A DNA stretch of 64,000 bases from Methylobacterium sp. WL1 (GTDB taxonomy: Bacteria; Pseudomonadota; Alphaproteobacteria; Rhizobiales; Beijerinckiaceae). The position numbers and the translations under genes are program-made. Location: assembly GCF_008000895.1 (NCBI RefSeq), contig NZ_CP042823.1, positions 868,001 through 932,000 on the forward strand. Direction: 5' to 3'. Shown here piece after piece: positions 61,477 to 64,000 of this stretch. The notes beneath the pieces were generated by a model that was given only the letters and a program-made list of their open reading frames with translations, was not told where the DNA came from and did not search any database. Each line of letters starts with the position of its first letter. Positions within the stretch are counted from its first letter, which is position 1.

Positions 61477-64000
<2,524 letters not shown>

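Overview
The window is 64 kb of very GC-rich, gene-dense chromosomal DNA. Gene content and order point to an alphaproteobacterium of the Rhizobiales (Hyphomicrobiales), most likely a Methylobacterium-like organism. The evidence is a fused ispDF gene followed by dusB(nifR3)-ntrB-ntrC, a lipA-COQ10-type pair, a short prolyl-tRNA synthetase next to lolCE-lolD, an ArnT/GT2/LAB_N lipid-glycosylation cluster, and a secreted His/Arg/Trp-rich small protein. The genus is an inference; no rRNA or tRNA gene lies in the window.

Layout. 0-4.1 kb: glpD-glpK-glpF for glycerol use. 4.2-13.4 kb: lipA, a COQ10/RatA-like protein, a flavin monooxygenase and CinA-type amidohydrolase on the minus strand, a MAPEG membrane protein, ispDF (minus), then dusB-ntrB-ntrC for nitrogen control. 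13.4-14.7 kb: small genes, including an Rmf-like protein and a HicA-HicB toxin-antitoxin pair. 14.8-19.5 kb: metC, then an overlapping run of ArnT-like transferase, GT2 glycosyltransferase, LAB_N protein and FMN-binding protein. 19.7-28.1 kb: a chemoreceptor, RarD, a hybrid histidine kinase with a coupled small gene, a P1 peptidase, a beta-hydroxyacid dehydrogenase and an S49 peptidase. 28.3-36.5 kb: a frameshifted His-rich secreted protein, gyrA, coaD, two cyclophilins around a secreted TonB-C-like protein, an EamA transporter, and mrp-mobA (minus). 36.9-43.8 kb: stress-type flavoprotein, pncB, a MmgE/PrpD protein with a Tat-like signal, a frameshifted AI-2E transporter, HisN-type phosphatase. 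43.8-51.7 kb: a frameshifted periplasmic protein, a YcjX/YcjF-type pair, an alpha/beta hydrolase, UvsE, YihY, MsrB. 52-54.8 kb: a frameshifted CYTH-like gene, a gene-poor stretch, a YegP-like small ORF, and a strong candidate small RNA on the minus strand. 54.8-64 kb: proS-lolC/E-lolD, two hypotheticals, a GT1-type glycosyltransferase, a 34-aa membrane ORF, and the 5' part of dnaE downstream of two DnaA boxes.

Two themes deserve attention. First, a minus-strand transcription unit at 54370-54546 has a promoter with a 17-bp spacer and a 12-bp terminator stem with seven Us, but no convincing protein; it looks like an unassigned noncoding RNA. Second, at least four otherwise convincing genes (near 28.4, 41.3, 44.5 and 52.7 kb) are broken by single-base shifts, all in G/C runs or low-complexity DNA. 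Either the consensus sequence has indel errors there or these genes are decaying; raw reads would decide.
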